Below are positions 4,635 to 6,261 of a DNA stretch of 6,261 nt, piece after piece (position 1 is the stretch's first letter; every line of letters starts with the position of its first letter). Position numbers and translations under genes: made by a program. The DNA is from Sphingomonas sp. (GTDB taxonomy: Bacteria > Pseudomonadota > Alphaproteobacteria > Sphingomonadales > Sphingomonadaceae), in assembly GCA_021154945.1 (NCBI GenBank), contig JAJNQF010000422.1, forward strand, positions 1 through 6,261. The letters run 5' to 3'. The notes under the pieces are model-generated. The model saw only the letters and a program-made list of their open reading frames with translations, did not search any database and was not told the DNA's origin.

Positions 4635-6261
4635 ATGAAGAGATTTACTGCACATACGTGTCTGTTGCTTAGCAGCGTATTCGTTACCGCTCCGGTGTTT
4701 GCACAGGAGATGACCGTGCCCACGCCCGGATCGGTTGAGGGCGGCGCCACCGCGCTCCCTCAGGAACCGGTACCGGCCACCGCCGAGGCGGGTCAGGATA
4801 GTCCGGGCGGAGGCGAGGAGATCGTCGTTACCGGCATCCGCAGCAGCTTGGCCAACTCGGCGCGCGTAAAGCGGGACTCGCAGCAGATCGTCGACAGCAT
4901 CAGTGCGGAAGACGTCGGGAAATTCCCCGACTCGAACATCGCCGAGTCTCTCCAGCGTATTACCGGCGTTGCGATCGACAGGTCCGGCGGCGAGGGTCAA
5001 TTCATCACGGTTCGTGGCCTGGGGCCGGAATTCAATACGGTGCTGGTCAATGGCCGCATCATGGCGACCGACAATCCGGGCCGTGAATTCTCGTTCGATG
5101 TGCTGTCGTCGAACATGATCCAGCGTACCGACGTGTTCAAATCGAACGTGCCCGAGCTTCAGGAGGGCGGCATCGGGGCCACGGTCAACATCATCACCGC
5201 ACGCCCGCTGTCGGGGCGGGACGGGTTCCATTTCTCAGGCTCGGTCGGCGCGATCTACGATACCTTGCGCGACAAGGCGGGGCCGGATGCGTCGGCTACC
5301 GCGTCCTGGACCAACACCGAAAAGACGTTCGGCGTGGTGTTGTCGGGCTCGTACACCAAACGTAAGAACCAGGAAGACACGATCGCGATCGACGGCTGGA
5401 TCAATGGCCGGCCCGACATCATCTCGGTAATGGGCGGCACGCCGACGCTGATCACCGGCGCCGACCCAAGATATCCGGCAGCGGGCAACGTCAACGTTCC
5501 CCAGAGCCTGTACTATCAGCGCTCGCAGGAAGAGCGCGAGCGGATTAACCTGGCCGGTGCCGTCCAGTTCAAGCCGCGCGACAATCTCGAGATCACCGTC
5601 GACGGGATCTATTCCAAGTTCACCGTGTCGGGGGTGGTCCGCAAAATGGATAACTTCCTGGCCGCGCCTTATTTCGAGCCGACGTTCGACAGCAACGGGA
5701 CGGCGACCGGGCTCGGCATGATCGGCGGCGACTTCATTGCCCAGAATCCGGGGTTCCTGGAGGCCAACCGCGACAGGCTGACCAACAACGGCCTCAACTC
5801 GAAGATCGACCATGTCTATAATCTGACGAAGCGCGAGTCCGAGAGCTATCAGTTCGGCGGCAACATCAAGTGGAACCCTGCCGAAGACGTCGAAGTGCGG
5901 CTCGACGCGTCGGTCACCGGCGCGAACCGCGTCTCGCCGAACCAGTATCTCGTGATCGGTGCGTTGCTGCCGTACAGCTATCAGTTCGACCTCAACCCCG
6001 GCCAAGGACTGCCGACCGCATCGTTCGATAACGCGATCATCAACGATCCCGATCGGATGCGCCTGCATTACATGGGCATCGACACCAATCGTTCGCGCGA
6101 CCGCGGCTCCGAATTCCATCTCGACACGAAGTACGACATCCAGGATTCGGTTCTGAAATCGGTGCAGATCGGCGGGTCCTATACCCAACGACGCAAGATC
6201 AATCGGCAGTTCAACAACAGCGACTCGAACTGCACCTATTGCGGATACCAGGTGCCGATCG
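4635..6261 (+). CDS. TonB-dependent outer-membrane receptor, N-terminal part (3' end outside window)
   Basis: Energy-coupled outer-membrane transporter of the large Caulobacter/Xanthomonas/sphingomonad TonB receptor class (TIGR01782-like), which imports ligands such as glycans or iron chelates with TonB-ExbBD energy. The frame runs without stop from ATG 4635 to the right edge, 542 residues. Residues 1-23 form a Sec signal peptide (MKRFTAHTCLLLSSVFVTAP then VFA, cut before QE). A Pro/Ala/Gly-rich linker leads to the TonB-box-like EEIVVTGIRSS (61-71). The plug domain spans about 78-192, with SAEDVGKFPDSNIAESLQRI (90-109), VRGLGPEFNTVLVNGR (126-141) and GGIGATVNIITARPL (178-192). Beta-strand-like alternation follows, as expected for the barrel. 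Relatives usually have about 850-1000 residues, so roughly half is seen. No sigma/anti-sigma pair or substrate enzyme is in view, so the ligand is undetermined. A CTYC motif occurs at 533-536. Confidence 0.93.
   Translation, partial: MKRFTAHTCLLLSSVFVTAPVFAQEMTVPTPGSVEGGATALPQEPVPATAEAGQDSPGGGEEIVVTGIRSSLANSARVKRDSQQIVDSISAEDVGKFPDSNIAESLQRITGVAIDRSGGEGQFITVRGLGPEFNTVLVNGRIMATDNPGREFSFDVLSSNMIQRTDVFKSNVPELQEGGIGATVNIITARPLSGRDGFHFSGSVGAIYDTLRDKAGPDASATASWTNTEKTFGVVLSGSYTKRKNQEDTIAIDGWINGRPDIISVMGGTPTLITGADPRYPAAGNVNVPQSLYYQRSQEERERINLAGAVQFKPRDNLEITVDGIYSKFTVSGVVRKMDNFLAAPYFEPTFDSNGTATGLGMIGGDFIAQNPGFLEANRDRLTNNGLNSKIDHVYNLTKRESESYQFGGNIKWNPAEDVEVRLDASVTGANRVSPNQYLVIGALLPYSYQFDLNPGQGLPTASFDNAIINDPDRMRLHYMGIDTNRSRDRGSEFHLDTKYDIQDSVLKSVQIGGSYTQRRKINRQFNNSDSNCTYCGYQVPI

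Noticed and set aside
4605..5231. Minus-strand frame of 208 codons
   Set aside because: Antisense shadow of the receptor's signal peptide and plug region; no recognised domain and it extends through the receptor's leader.
5235..6188. Minus-strand frame of 317 codons
   Set aside because: It lies entirely antisense to the TonB receptor, whose signal peptide, plug motifs and barrel-like sequence are unambiguous; the product is Arg/Val/Asp-rich shadow sequence.

Overview
The window comes from a high-GC Gram-negative genome, most likely an alphaproteobacterium of the Sphingomonas/Novosphingobium type. This is inferred from the GC-rich, GC3-biased codons of the recognisable genes and from the TonB-dependent receptor, which is of the large Caulobacter/Xanthomonas/sphingomonad class. 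No rRNA, tRNA or other marker gene is present to confirm the taxon.

Left part (1-3654, + strand): two tandem genes for FtsX/MacB-type ABC transporter permeases. The first is cut by the left edge, and only its C-terminal 412 residues are visible. The second is complete, about 800 residues, and starts 10 bases after the stop of the first, so the two are almost certainly co-transcribed. They are paralogues: the last 126 residues match at 96 positions by hand alignment. The second has the duplicated layout TM, periplasmic MacB-like domain, three TMs, then TM, periplasmic domain, three TMs. No ATPase is in the window; it probably lies upstream.

Middle part (3655-4634): about 980 bases without a recognisable gene. 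Most of it is less GC-rich than the flanks, falling to about 31 % just before the receptor gene. It holds a plausible sigma70-like promoter, a very strong ribosome-binding site in front of a 16-codon reading frame whose ATG lies in the loop of a perfect palindrome, several dyads, a 200-codon open frame of doubtful coding value, and fragments on the minus strand that look like the broken remains of a gene. I read this as a decayed or foreign intergenic segment, possibly with a small regulatory unit.

Right part (4635-6261, + strand): the N-terminal 542 residues of a TonB-dependent outer-membrane receptor with signal peptide, TonB-box-like segment, plug domain and the first part of the beta-barrel. 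It runs off the right edge.

The permease pair (inner membrane and periplasm) and the receptor (outer membrane) point the same way. The long gap and the receptor's own AT-rich leader suggest separate transcription units, and nothing visible shows that they work together.
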